Shown here: piece by piece, positions 32,440 through 42,933 of the stretch | How the letters are laid out: each line of letters begins with the position of its first letter | Numbering within the stretch: position 1 is the stretch's first letter | NCBI RefSeq assembly: GCF_963678635.1 | Contig: NC_087065.1 | Coordinates: 41,353,430-41,417,429, forward strand | Direction: 5' to 3' | DNA: 64,000 nucleotides | Source: Symsagittifera roscoffensis | Lineage: Eukaryota > Xenacoelomorpha > Acoela > Convolutidae | Notes under the pieces: generated by a model | The model's input: the letters and a program-made list of their open reading frames with translations, nothing else | The model's database searches: none | What the model was told of the DNA's origin: nothing | Position numbers and translations under genes: made by a program

Positions 32440-33260
32440 CAAAACTGCCCATATCAAGGCGACCCCGGAATGTTCGAGCTTCCCTGTAACGTCTATAGAG
32501 TAGCGTTTGCTGTAAAGAAATCATTAAACTAAGAAAAACAATGGAAAGAAATTTAGAAATGTTTAATGTTTCGTAAGAATCAGCGCCCAAACATTTTGAA
32601 AGAAGCATGTGTACTAATGAGCATGTGGTAACGTAGTAACTGGAACAGTTACAATGTCTCGGAAAAATTGCGCAAGATTTCAGAGCTGCATTGAATCGCC
32701 CTAATAGCACGAAGTATATTGCTTGTTATTTATCCCAAACAGGTTAAATTGAAATTTTTTAAGCTTTCAGAAAAAACCACAAGTTAAAATCCCAATTTTT
32801 TAAATTTTTAACTTAATCACTAACTTCAAATCGATTGAGATAAACCTGTCAACTATGGCACGATGAAGGTTTGAACTTTTTTATCTCATATATTCCATCC
32901 GTCACTTTCTTTTAAAATTGGAACAAAAACTAAGCGATTTTATTAAAGAGGGTTTTAGCTTCAGATTGTGAAAGTAAATTGACGTAATTTAATTGCGATA
33001 AAAAAAACTTCCGATGAAAAAAAGGTGTCGGAAAACTCTTTATATTTGAGTACCACGCGATATAGTTACAAATAATTTTTCTTTAATCACATACATCGTA
33101 TCTTTTTATCAATTTTTCCCCATTGCAAAAATTTTGGATCTCTTTTTGGCTAAAAAATCTATTTGAGTATAACCAAGAATTTAAATTTTTATAGGGGCGG
33201 ATATTCTTTAATACGGTTCCATAGGAGGGGCTATTCAAGAAAACCCGCTCATTAATAAGG
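32440..33260 (-). repeat. family Q repeat
   Basis: It begins CATATCAAGGCGACCCCGGA, then ATGTTCGAGC, an H-type end, and continues with the family Q body shared with 27110-28120 (AATGAGCATGTGGTAACG, TGTCTCGGAAAAA). The 115-codon minus-strand frame here is not conserved in the other copy. Confidence 0.65.
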
Positions 33261-33478
33261 CTTTGGCTAATTCAATTTTTTTAAAGTAGCAACTGTGATT
33301 TTTTTCGGGCCGATTGAAGACAAAAGTGTAAAAAAAACTCCAGAATATAAAATATCCTTTAACGAACTAGGTGTAATTCTTTTTGTTGTAGAAATTGAAA
33401 GATAGCGATAACAAACAAGCAATTTTACCCGAATTACCTGCGGCCGACTAAGGCCAAATTCAAATGGGAGCGAAAACG
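33261..33478. other. unassigned spacer
   Basis: AT-rich spacer with no recognised feature. Confidence 0.3.
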
Positions 33479-33903
33479 AAACAAGACTGCCCGTATCAGG
33501 GCGAAGCCCTGAATGTTCTGACTGTCTTTTAAGGTTTATGGAGCATTAAAAACATTTAAAAAGTAAATGAAATAAAATAAAATGGAAAAAAAATTTTTTT
33601 CTAAAATTTGAAATTTTTTAAATAAAGATCATAACCCCACACGCCATATAAATTACAAATTTATCGCGCGTTAACTGTCCCAAATTGGCCAAAATGGCAA
33701 TCTTTAAACCCCCATAACTTTACGAAAAATGATCACAGGTGAAATATAATTTCAAATTTAACCTCAGGACAATAATATTTTTTGAATGATATTTTAAAAA
33801 ATTCCGTCAAAAATGGCTAGTTAAAAGTCGAAATTTGTCTGAAGAAAAAAACCATCCCAGAGCACAAATATTCAGTAACTTTTGTTTCAAAAAACGGAAC
33901 AAA
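33479..33903 (-). repeat. family H repeat, internally deleted, reversed
   Basis: It is complete at the hairpin end (AACAAGACTGCCCGTATC, CAGGGCGAAGCCCTG) and reaches the GTAACTTTTGTTTC hairpin region. About 130 bp, including the AAGCTTATTTGCC block, are missing in the middle. Confidence 0.85.
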
Positions 33904-34009
33904 CATCAAGATTAAATGTTGGTTGAGAAACTTAATTAACTTAGTTCGGTTAACTTAGTTAGCTTCTATCTGGTAAACTATTCTTTGTATACACTAGAAT
34001 CATTGTTTT

Positions 34010-34177
34010 TCCCTGCGTCAATTTAATCTCGCAATCTGATGCGAATTCCCTCTGTAATCAAATCGCATGGTTATCGTTCCGACTTTAGAAGACAAGGACG
34101 TAATATTTGCGATAAAAAGTTTTGCTTTTTTAAGTAGCCGGTTTTGAAAAATTCTCTTAATTCATCTGAAATAATTA
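34010..34177 (+). repeat. family Q fragment, opposite orientation
   Basis: AATCAAATCGCATGGTTATC, then GTTCCGACTTTAGAAG, is the reverse complement of the family Q block around 35745-35770. Confidence 0.5.
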
Positions 34178-34684
34178 TTGTTCCGACTTTCGTAACGAAA
34201 ATAATGGTATTTGTGCTTGGAATGCGTTTTTTTTCTTCAAACAAGTTTCGACTTTTTAATTAGCCATTTTTGACGGAATTTTAAAATATCATTCGAAAGC
34301 TATTGTTGTCTTGATCTTAAATTTGAAACGATATCTCACCTTTGATCTTAATTCGAAAGTTATGGGGGGTTCAAAGATTGCCATTTTGGCCATTTTGGGG
34401 CAATTAACGCGTGATATATATCGCGCTATTAACGCGTAACCGAGATTTAATCCGTCTTAGAAATCGTTCCAAATTGGTACAAGGAAGCTTATTTGCCACA
34501 ATTGATTTCTTAATAGGAGCAAAATCTATCACTTTGTACTTAATATGACTTGTGGGGGGATGTTTTCGCAAAAAATCTCAAATTTTTAGGTGAAACGTTT
34601 TAACTTTTATGTTATTACTGCACCATAGATCTTCAAAGGCAGTCGGAACAATCAGCGCTTCGCCCTGATACGAGCAGTCTTTGT
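34178..34684 (+). repeat. family H repeat, full length
   Basis: It starts TTGTTCCGACTTTCG with the hairpin TTTCGTAACGAAA. It ends with CAGCGCTTCGCCCTG (one stem mismatch) and ATACGAGCAGTCTT. It is a useful reference copy for the family. Confidence 0.9.
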
Positions 34685-34997
34685 CTTAATTTCAAGTTTA
34701 AAAAAGTTATGGAAAAAGGGTGCTCAGAAATTGAAATATGCTATAATTAACTGATTTTGTGCGTTTGCTTTGAAATTTACTTTCTTAGCTTCAATGTACG
34801 AACATAGTTACGGACTGTTTATAAAGGCAAACTTTTTTCCACTTTTTCAGGATATCGTTGTGCCTCAATTTATTCAAGTCCCTTAAATTTGAGTGACAAT
34901 GACCTCTTCAAATAACTTGTTCGTCTCTCGGGACCAAAGACGTCCAGCTGAGTTGAATTGCAAAATAAATCTATACCACACTTTTTGAGCTTCATTT
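34685..34997. other. unassigned spacer between two H copies
   Basis: No feature recognised. Confidence 0.3.
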
Positions 34998-35519
34998 TTG
35001 TTCCGACTTTCGATACGAAAGTAACGGAATATTTGTGCTCGTGAAGGGTTTTTTTTCTTCAGACAAATTTCGACTTTTTAACTAGCCATTTTTGACAAAA
35101 AATTTTTTATATCATTCGAAAGGTTTGTTGTCTTGAGCTCAAATTTGAAAATATATTTCACCTGTGATCATTTTTTGTAAAGTTATGGGGGTTTAAAGAT
35201 TGCTATTTTGGCCAATTTGGGACAATTAACGAGCGATAAATTTCGTGCTATTAACGCGTAAGCGAAATTTAATCCGTCTTCGAAATCGTTCCAAATTGGT
35301 TCAAGGAAGCTTATATGCCATAATTGATTTGTTAATAGGCGCAAAATCTATCACCTAGTACTTAATATGACGTGTGGGGGGATGTTTTTACATAAAATCT
35401 CAAACTTTTTCAGAAAATTTTTTTTATTACATTGAAATTTTTCATCTTATTAATGCTCCATAGACCTTAAAAGGCAGTCGGAACTTTTAGGGCTTCACCC
35501 TGATATGAGCAGTCTTGTT
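34998..35519 (+). repeat. family H repeat, full length
   Basis: It starts TTGTTCCGACTTTCGATACG and ends with TAGGGCTTCACCCTG and ATATGAGCAGTCTTGTT. The subterminal inverted repeat (TGTTCCGACT at the start, AGTCGGAAC near the end) is intact. Confidence 0.9.
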
Positions 35520-35589
35520 TATTTTTAAAAAAGAACTTGTTCTGCAAATTTCGCAACTCTTTTTAATTCTGCCGTGATAGCTTCTCCAA

Positions 35590-36090
35590 GCTACCAGCAG
35601 TGAATTTAGGGGGGCAAGGGAGGGATGTTTGCAATCAGGCCATCAATAATTTAAGATGATATGAAAATTTCTTCCAAAAAAAGCTTAAAAAGGCAAATTG
35701 TTTAAAAATTCCGTCATAGCTTCTAAAGTCGTTTCTTCTAAAGTCGTTAACAATAACCATGCGATTTGCAAAAAGAGGGAATTAACATCATATTATGAGA
35801 TTATATTTGACGCGATTTGGATGCAATGAAAAAGAAACTTATGATAAGGAAATATATATCGGAAAACTGCTAATAATGGGTTAACAAGTTGTTTACGAGA
35901 TGTAAATGAAAACATTTTTACGTAAAGCACTCACATCGGATCTCTCTAACATTTTCATATCCATTGCAGAAATTTAGAATTCACTATTGGTACGAAATCT
36001 AAAGATATTCATCCATAGTAAAGAATGAACGCTCCTATAAACGGTACCATAAAAGGGTGTCGGTAAAAAAGTCCTGCACACTATTCAGGT
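35590..36090 (-). repeat. family Q fragment next to a family T-like end
   Basis: CAGTGAATTTAGGGGGGC (about 35599) resembles a family T end. From about 35700 the sequence follows the 27640-28100 part of family Q (ATTTGGATGCAATGAAAAAG, ACATCGGATC, GGTACCATAAAAGGG). Confidence 0.55.
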
Positions 36091-36237
36091 TTTGGCTGAA
36101 AATTTCAATTTTAATGACTGTTTTTCAAAGATTTTTTTTCAGGGAATTGAGTTTGGACAATAGCGCAGAAAAACTCCAGGAAAAACAAAAATAACGATGT
36201 ACGAATAGGATGAAAATCAATTGTTTTTCAAATTTAA

Positions 36238-37510
36238 ACAAAACTGCTCGTATCAGGGCGAAACCCTGAATGTTCCGACTGCCTTTTCTGGACTATGGAG
36301 CTAGAGCAGTAATAACATGAAAAATTTAAATCTAAAAAAAATAAAAATAAAAATTTTCAACATGAAAAATTGAAATTTTTTGCAATAACATCCCCCCACA
36401 CGCCATATTAAGTACAAAGTGATAGAATTTGCCCCTAGTAAGAAATCAATTATGGCAAATAAGTTTCCTTGAACCATCTTGGAACGATTTCTAAGACGGA
36501 TTAAATATCCGCATACGCGTTATTACTGCGAAATATATCGCGTGTTAATTGTCCCAAATTGGCCAAAATGGCAATCTTTAAGCCCCATAACTTTACGAAA
36601 AAGGGTCACAGGTGGAATATTTTTTTTCAAATTTGAGCTTAAGACAACAAGATTTTTTGAATGATTTAGAAAAAAAATGCCGTCAGTAAGAAATCAATTA
36701 TGGCAAATAAGCTTCCTGGAACCATTTTGGAACGATTTCTAAGACGGATTATATGTCCGCTTACGCGTTTTTAGCGCGAAATATATCGCGCGTTAATTGT
36801 CCCAAATTGGCCAAAATGGCAATCTTTAAGGCCCATAACTTTACGAAAAAGGGTCACAGGTGGAATATTTTTTTCAAATTTGAGCTTAAGACAACAAGAT
36901 TTTTTGAATGATTTAGAAAAAAAATGCCGTCAGTAAGAAATCAATTATGGCAAATAAGCTTCCTGGAACCATTTTGGAACGATTTTTAAGACGTATTATA
37001 TCTCCACTTACGCGTTTTTAGCGCGAAATATATCGCGCGTTAATTGTCCCAAAATGGCCAAAATGGCAATCTTTAAGCCCCATAACTTTACGAAAAAGGG
37101 TCACAGGTGGAATATTTTTTTCAAATTTGAGCTTAAGACAACAAGATTTTTTGAATGATTTTGGAAAAAAAATGCCGTCAGTAAGAAATCAATTATGGCA
37201 AATAAGCTTCCTGGAACCATTTTGGAACGATTTCTAAGACGGATTATATCTCCGCTTACGCGTGTTTAGCGCGAAATATATCGCGCGTTAATTGTCCCAA
37301 AATGGCCAAATTGGTAATCTTTAAACCCCCATAACTTTTCGAATAAGGATCTCATAGGTGAGATATCTTTTCAAATTTAAGCTAAAGACAGCAATAGCTT
37401 TCGAATGATAATAAAAAATTTTTGTCAAAAATGGCTAGTTAAAAAGTCGAAATTTGTCAGAAGAAAAAAAACCTATCCCGAGCACAAATATTCCGTTACT
37501 TTAGTGTTGA
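36238..37510 (-). repeat. family H element enlarged by a tandem array
   Basis: Reversed H element with hairpin CAGGGCGAAACCCTG at its left end and the 5'-end blocks (TTCCGTTACTTTAGTG) at its right. The middle is expanded into the four-unit array listed separately, giving about 1.27 kb instead of about 0.53 kb. Confidence 0.85.
36437..37427 (-). repeat. 248-bp tandem array, four units
   Basis: AGTAAGAAATCAATTATGGC recurs at 36437, 36685, 36932 and 37180 (spacing 248, 247, 248). Each unit spans from the AAGCTTCC block to the GACAACAAGATTTTTTGAAT block of family H. Units 2 and 3 are nearly identical. Unit 4 diverges after about 37310 into the ordinary H sequence, so it marks the original edge. 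Confidence 0.9.
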
Positions 37511-37942
37511 AAGTAGGAACAAGACTGCTTCTATCAGGGCGAAGCCCTGAATGTTCCGACTGCCTTTTAGAGTTTATGGAGCAGCATTAATAACATAAAA
37601 AAATTAAATGAAATAAAATAAAATGAAAATTTTTTCTTCTAAAATTTGAAATTTTTTAAATGAAGATCATAACCCCACACGCCATATAAAGTAGAAAAGG
37701 ATAGATTTCGCTCCTTGTAACAAATCAATTATGGCAAATCAGCTTCTTTCAACCAATTTGGAACGATTTCTAAGACGGATTAAATCTCCGCCTACGCATT
37801 AATAGCGCGAAATATATCGCGCGTTAATTGTCCAAAATTGGCCACAATGGCAATCTTTAAACCCCCATAAGCTTACGAAAAAAAATCACAGGTGTAATAT
37901 CTTTTCAAATTTAAGTTCAGGACAACAATACCTTTTGTTACA
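37506..37942 (-). repeat. family H repeat, truncated, reversed (copy A)
   Basis: It starts AACAAGACTGCTTCTATC with hairpin CAGGGCGAAGCCCTG and runs to the AGGACAACAATACCTTTTG block. The 5' hairpin third is missing. It directly follows the H element with the array. The duplicate is at 48078-48514. Confidence 0.85.
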
Positions 37943-39319
37943 ACATTACCCAACATTGCTCTTTTTTGAAGCCGAAGCCGCCTTGAGAAAAACTTAATTG
38001 TCGGTCAGCCAGAATTGGGTGTCCTAAAAAAAACTTGGGGTCGGCAGCGGGTCGAATCCCCAAGAAGTAACCTGTTCTGACAGCTCATCCAAGCTACCAG
38101 GGGCGGATTTAGTGGTGGCAATTTCTAATTTAAAGTTAAAAAACGAATCTCCAACCCTATTTTTTTTTGCTTGTGATCTATTTGTTTTTTTGCCTAAGCA
38201 AAAATTTGTAAGAAAAAACAACAGAAAAAAGTTAAAATAGATGCCTGAGCAATTATTGTATTCTGGTTGCTCTTCTGTGTTAATCCCCATTATTTTAAAA
38301 TTCTCTCTCGAAACTTTCATAAGTTTTATTAATTTTTAGAACACTTCTCTCCTTGAATTGTTTCTCCTGATCACGGTTCGACTTTTTCCTAGCCGTTTTT
38401 TTGGGAAAAAATTGAATTGGTCATTTACAAGCGTTAATTTATGCCGAAAAATGTTTTCAACTGATTTAAATTTTTAAAACTTATTTTCCAATTTATGGTT
38501 TTGGGACTATTTCTTTTGTTTGCGAAAAATTCGCTTGTTTGTTCACAAAATTAAAAAAAAAATGAAATGTTGTTTTTCCTGGAGGTAGCCTGTTTGTGTT
38601 GACTTCTTCTTCCTGTACAATCTTAGGTCCAGACTCTACAGGCATTTAATCAGACATTGCAGACTAGACTTATTTTCATACAATGCAGACTTAAGTTCTT
38701 ATTTGAAGACTTGTGTTATTCTACTCAGTAATAAGGATCATTACGCCGGACGTGATCTGCTCAATCAGTCTGGCAATAGTTTTCCGAAGGTTGAAAACTA
38801 ACCCAAAGGACTGTATCTACAAGATGATCTAACCTTGATCAAAATCAAGAAAAGGAGGTACCGATTGCTGAATACTCAGTTTCTTTTCTGGTCTGCGGTT
38901 CAAGTTGCTACTTGAGTAATAAGAGCAAAGCTTTCAAAAACACAGGAGACGAACACCAATTTGGTTACATTTGAGTAACAAAAATGAAATAAAAACTAAA
39001 TGGTAAAAAATTTATTGCCTTATAATGAGTGTGGGGTGTACTAGCACAACATGAAGCATCGTTTGAGCATGAAAAGTAATTTAGAGTCCCCGTTTTTGGG
39101 CCGAGAACCTTGTTCAGGCCCTAAGTGGTTTCAACTTTTGAACCAAAATGAAGAATCTGAACTTGTAAAACATCCGCACTTTAGGAGAGTTAAATTGAGC
39201 CAACAGAGCATAAAAAGACAAACTAGTACGGTAGAAACAAAAGAATGTGTACTTCTTAAAATAACATGAGAAACATCAATTGCTGTAGTTTTTCTTTTTC
39301 AGAGTTGGTGCTGGCGTAA
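37943..39319. other. unassigned DNA of copy A
   Basis: It contains a family T-like end (CAGGGGCGGATTTAGTGG at 38098) and a cluster of AGACTT-type motifs (38630-38720). No 3' LTR of the BEL/Pao element could be identified, although it should lie here, just below the integrase end. The minus-strand 98-codon frame (38024-38320) lacks any motif. Confidence 0.4.
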
Positions 39320-40030
39320 TTATCGCGAGCCCTGTTTTTCTCTGGAAAAATTCAGTATAGAAGAACGGCGCAATTTAATCAGAGGCTTTTTGTACATGCC
39401 TGTTGAAGTTATGTCTGTTGCTGTTCGAGTAACTCCGTCTTTTAAAAGAAATAATTCTATGACACGAGCCATTTTGTAGTCGATTCGCTTGACTGAATTA
39501 GGAATATACGTAACAGAGATCATTTGCAGACCAAAGATAAAGTAGTATTGGTTGAGTGCTCTGAAGTCATTTGGGTCGTTGCTCACAGTTGTACACTGTC
39601 TGGCATTCAAAGTTTGCTCCACTTGACACATCATTGTATGCAAATCACATTTGTTATAGATCGATAACCCAAACCTGCCAATATTGCTCAATTGCAGCTT
39701 CTAGACAAACGGTCCCAAGCACTACGAAAACGAGAAGCCCTAGAAAGGTTCAATCTCTATACAATATTTGTAGCATAAATTTCTCCTCTTTCCCTTGACT
39801 GTTCCAGCTTTTATAACTGCTCTTTCAGCTTTCTTGCAGCAGCTACGAGTTTGGTGCGGTTGCCACTCAGTATACTGGTTGGCTGCCCTCGTCGTTCAAT
39901 GGTTTTTGAGGTGGCCGCTAGATACGACTCCCTGTCAGGAAAGAGAGCGATTTCGATATGTACTGCATGCGTTGCAAGGCATGTGAATAGGCAACAATAT
40001 CTTTCAATTTTTTTTCTCATAAAAATTACT
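39320..40030 (-). pseudogene. BEL/Pao integrase, C-terminal half (copy A)
   Basis: The minus-strand frame 39811-40020 reads CCLFTCLATHAVHIEIALFP and RRGQPTSILSGNRTKLVAA, the BEL/Pao integrase core (family pattern CLTTRAVHLE, then RRG.P..i.SDNG). Here Gly-Asn replaces the expected catalytic Asp-Asn. The frame 39320-39691 has TLNARQCTTVSNDPNDFRAL and TDITSTGMYKKPLIKL, the family's NSRPL and final RP-x-x-KL blocks. A frame change separates the two parts. The element runs in the minus direction and its upstream half is beyond the inserted Ty3-A. Confidence 0.85.
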
Positions 40031-40399
40031 TCAATTGGTCCAAAATGGTCTCAATCGTTTCGGAGTGCTCTCGTTCCGGAAGAAGATCAGACATTATAAG
40101 TTTGCGTTTTCATCACGCATTCGGCCTCGCCCTTCGGCATCGCGCTTTTGTTCCGCACCCGACATAGCGCTTTCGGCATTTTATACAATGATTTTTTACA
40201 TGTATCAACGAACTTCTGAGAAAAATTCTTCAGAATGTCTGTTGAACGGCACTTTTAGTATGTCCTTATACTGTTTCTAAAAGTGTTTTTTTTTACTGTG
40301 CTTGTCGTCCAAAAACAATTGCTCAAAATAAAATTTGGTATCCAGAAGTCTTAATTATTTCTGATCGTAGGGCCAATTTGAATGTCTGAATTTTCTTTT

Positions 40400-40403
40400 T
40401 AAC
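40400..40403. repeat. TAAC target-site duplication, left (copy A)
   Basis: TAAC directly precedes the LTR and recurs at 47184-47187 directly after the other LTR. Four-base duplications are usual for Ty3/gypsy integration. Confidence 0.85.
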
Positions 40404-40655
40404 TGTTAAAGTCGTAACTTTAGAAAATCAAAAAGGTTGTTGATAAGTTGCATTGTAGACAAACTGTTAGTCATCAAATCGAAATCTTACTGCACTCTTT
40501 TATTTCAGATCCCATCGGACATTAGAGATCGCAAGGTCACGACAGCAGGTCCCCAGACAGAAAGAACAATTGATAGCACTTACATAAACTCAAACTGGTT
40601 TCTATCTTGAACAATTGATAGCACTTACATAAACTCAAAACTGGTCCCTATCTCA
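40404..40655 (-). repeat. Ty3-A 3' LTR (copy A)
   Basis: 252 bp, on the minus strand TGAGATAGGG ... CTTTAACA. It differs from the 5' LTR at five substitutions and one single-base indel by eye. It contains a short internal direct repeat, GAACAATTGATAGCAC twice. Confidence 0.95.
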
Positions 40656-40736
40656 TTCGGGCAACCACAAATAAAATTTAGAGCGTAGATATAAACCTTA
40701 TCAACTCACTGTTACTTTTTCTATTGTATAATGGTA

Positions 40737-41546
40737 CTAGTTAAGTTTTAGTTTACATTGAGTTTTCTCACCCGCCAAACCTCTCTTAAGGTTTTCTTTC
40801 TCCCTTTTCTTTTTCTTGTCAGTGGTCCTCAGTTGTGTTCTATTCGGTGGATCATAACTCCCCCCCCCCATTTTGTCAACTCCGCGTCTCTGTCGTGTTG
40901 ATTTCCTCTTCGCTGTTTCACACTGGTTTTTATTTCGTTTTCCACCGACGGATCTTGGTGATCTCTCCCTAGCCGACGGTACATCATTTCCTTCGTTCGG
41001 CGCACTTTTCATTGGTTCGTTTCGCTCGATTTCCCACTCGCTATCTTCTTTGTCCTCGCTCTCGTCCGCACTGTACTCCACTATCCGTTGTTTCGTCGAT
41101 CTTCTTGCGTTCTCCATTGCGACCCGATCCTTCTCGGCTTTTCGCTTATGCTTTTTGGATTCGCTTGGGCCCAGGGTACTATGTACATTTCTACTCGGTC
41201 CTGGGATGCACTCATTGCTTCTACTCTCAATTAGGCTTTCTTCAGCCGCCGATCTAAAAGAAACACCACTCTGCCTTAGTAACGACCCTTTTTCCATCTG
41301 CCCCGTATGCTTAGTCAATTTTTCAATTTTTAATGGCAAACGTTTATACCTTCTTGGGGCCTTTGGATCCGTTTTTCCAGTCCTCTTGTAAACGGTCGTT
41401 GAACTGGTCTTATGCTTTTTGAGCCATGTTGGAGTTTTCGGTGGACTTATTTCCTTGGGGTCAACTACTTCCGGAGCCTTGGGATCCGCTACCACATCGT
41501 CATCCAAAATGATTGGAGCTTTCCTATTTTGTGGAGCGTACAACAA
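40737..41546 (-). pseudogene. Ty3-A pol C-terminal charged tail (copy A)
   Basis: A 269-codon frame downstream of the integrase core, rich in Lys, Arg, Glu, Ser and Pro. It has several basic clusters (KKHKRKAEKD, KRKSTRQRRG, KKKKREKEN) that could act as nuclear targeting or nucleic-acid-binding segments. No chromodomain, transmembrane segment or signal peptide is seen, so it is not an envelope. A run of 10 C near 40860 sets the final frame; copy B has 12 C and ends differently. A tail of like composition occurs in Ty3-B. It is probably the end of the pol polyprotein. Confidence 0.6.
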
Positions 41547-42738
41547 ATCACTTCTCTTCTCCCAATCTAGGGTGAGTTCTACTTCCGGGAGATTTCCCGC
41601 CTTGTCTAAACAAGATAATTTTTGGTTAACAACATTGTTCCACGTAACGCGCTGAGCGCACGGGATATCATTGCTCCAAATTTATAGTTCTTATTTTCCT
41701 GAAGATAAGTTAACACGTAGTTTTTTATCGACCCAATAGTTCGTTCAACCATTCCTGTCGCGCGATGATCCCTAACCGGAGATTTAATAAGTTCGATACC
41801 TTCGTAGTTACAGAAACTTTGAATTTCATTTGAGAAAAAACCAGTAGCCTGAATGTGCAAGTAGCATGTGCCAGTAGCATGTGCAATTTCCTTGGGTGCC
41901 CATGAGTATTTATGTACTTCCTTAGGAACTTCAATACATTTTTGGATTTGTTGCTTGAACAAAAATACGCCGACGGCCAATGCGAGAAAGTATCTACTGG
42001 TACAAATACATACTTTTTCCGACCCCTTACATATTTTACTGGGCCCCAGAAATCTAATTGGACCAAATCATTTGGTTCCTTAGGCACATAATTTCCCCCA
42101 TGTCACTTTTGGAATCACATCGTCATCCAAAATGATTGGAGCTTTCCTATTTTGTGGAGCGTACAACAAATCACTTCTCTTCTCCCAATCTAGGGTGAGT
42201 TCTACTTCCGGGAGATTTCCCGCCTTGTCTAAACAAGATAATTTTTGGTTAACAACATTGTTCCACGTAACGCGCTGAGCGCACGGGATATCATTGCTCC
42301 AAATTTATAGTTCTTATTTTCCTGAAGATAAGTTAACACGTAGTTTTTTATCGACCCAATAGTTCGTTCAACCATTCCTGTCGCGCGATGATCCCTAACC
42401 GGAGATTTAATAAGTTCGATACCTTCGTAGTTACAGAAACTTTGAATTTCATTTGAGAAAAAACCAGTAGCCTGAATGTGCAAGTAGCATGTGCCAGTAG
42501 CATGTGCAATTTCCTTGGGTGCCCATGAGTATTTATGTACTTCCTTAGGAACTTCAATACATTTTTGGATTTGTTGCTTGAACAAAAATACGCCGACGGC
42601 CAATGCGAGAAAGTATCTACTGGTACAAATACATACTTTTTCCGACCCCTTACATATTTTACTGGGCCCCAGAAATCTAATTGGACCAAATCATTTGGTT
42701 CCTTAGGCACATAATTTCCCCCATGTCACTTTTGGAAT
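41493..42738. repeat. 623-bp tandem duplication, copy A only
   Basis: The segment 41493-42115 (from CACATCGTCATCC to CACTTTTGGAAT) is repeated exactly at 42116-42738, as far as can be seen. Copy B has one unit (52067-52689). It doubles the integrase core and the first codons of the tail. Confidence 0.95.
41606..42087 (-). pseudogene. Ty3-A integrase core, second unit (copy A)
   Basis: This repeats 42229-42710 inside the 623-bp duplication. The frame 41725-42087 starts at LVQLDFWGPV (first catalytic Asp) and VDTFSHWPSA. The frame 41606-41980 carries SPVRDHRATGMVER (catalytic Glu). As the downstream unit it would be translated only after the first core, so it is not expected to fold as part of a normal integrase. 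Confidence 0.85.
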
Positions 42739-42933
42739 GTCCGGTTTAAGGTTTTTAAATGCGTCTAAGCAACTTTTGCAGTATTTTGCTGTAGCAGCGA
42801 TGTTCCGATGCATAAGGGGAATCCACATGTCTTTTGCGGCTGCAAACATTTTGTCACGCCCATGATGGTTGTAATGTAGACGTTTTAGAATTGCTGATGA
42901 CAGATCCTTCGGTATTGCTAACTGGCCCTCCAT
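42229..42933 (-). pseudogene. Ty3-A integrase: zinc domain and first core (copy A)
   Basis: The frame 42703-42933 holds the H2C2 zinc domain (HYNHHGRDKM ... KYCKSC). The core continues with LDFWGPV (catalytic Asp) in 42348-42710 and, after a frame change, GMVER (catalytic Glu) in 42229-42603. At the frame change a 13-bp unit, AGTAGCATGTGCC, is nearly tandemly duplicated. The conserved Asp before Gln-Ala-Thr-Gly is absent (LHIQATG). The enzyme is therefore inactive as written. Its role in the family is to insert element cDNA into the host genome. Confidence 0.85.

Noticed and set aside
32363-32710. 115-codon minus-strand frame
   Set aside because: It is inside a family Q repeat, and the corresponding region of the copy at 27110-28120 is not open.
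36437-37427. Regularly spaced repeats considered as a CRISPR array
   Set aside because: Units of 248 bp are tandem and contiguous without variable spacers, are built from family H sequence, and sit in eukaryotic DNA.
38630-38720. CAGACTT motif clusters here and at 60625-60750 as the two BEL/Pao LTRs
   Set aside because: The positions would fit, but the sequences share only short motifs and do not align as a direct repeat.
40873-41391. 172-codon plus-strand frame opposite the Ty3-A tail (211 codons at 51330-51965)
   Set aside because: It is the antisense shadow of the charged tail. It changes length between copies with the C-run and has no motif.
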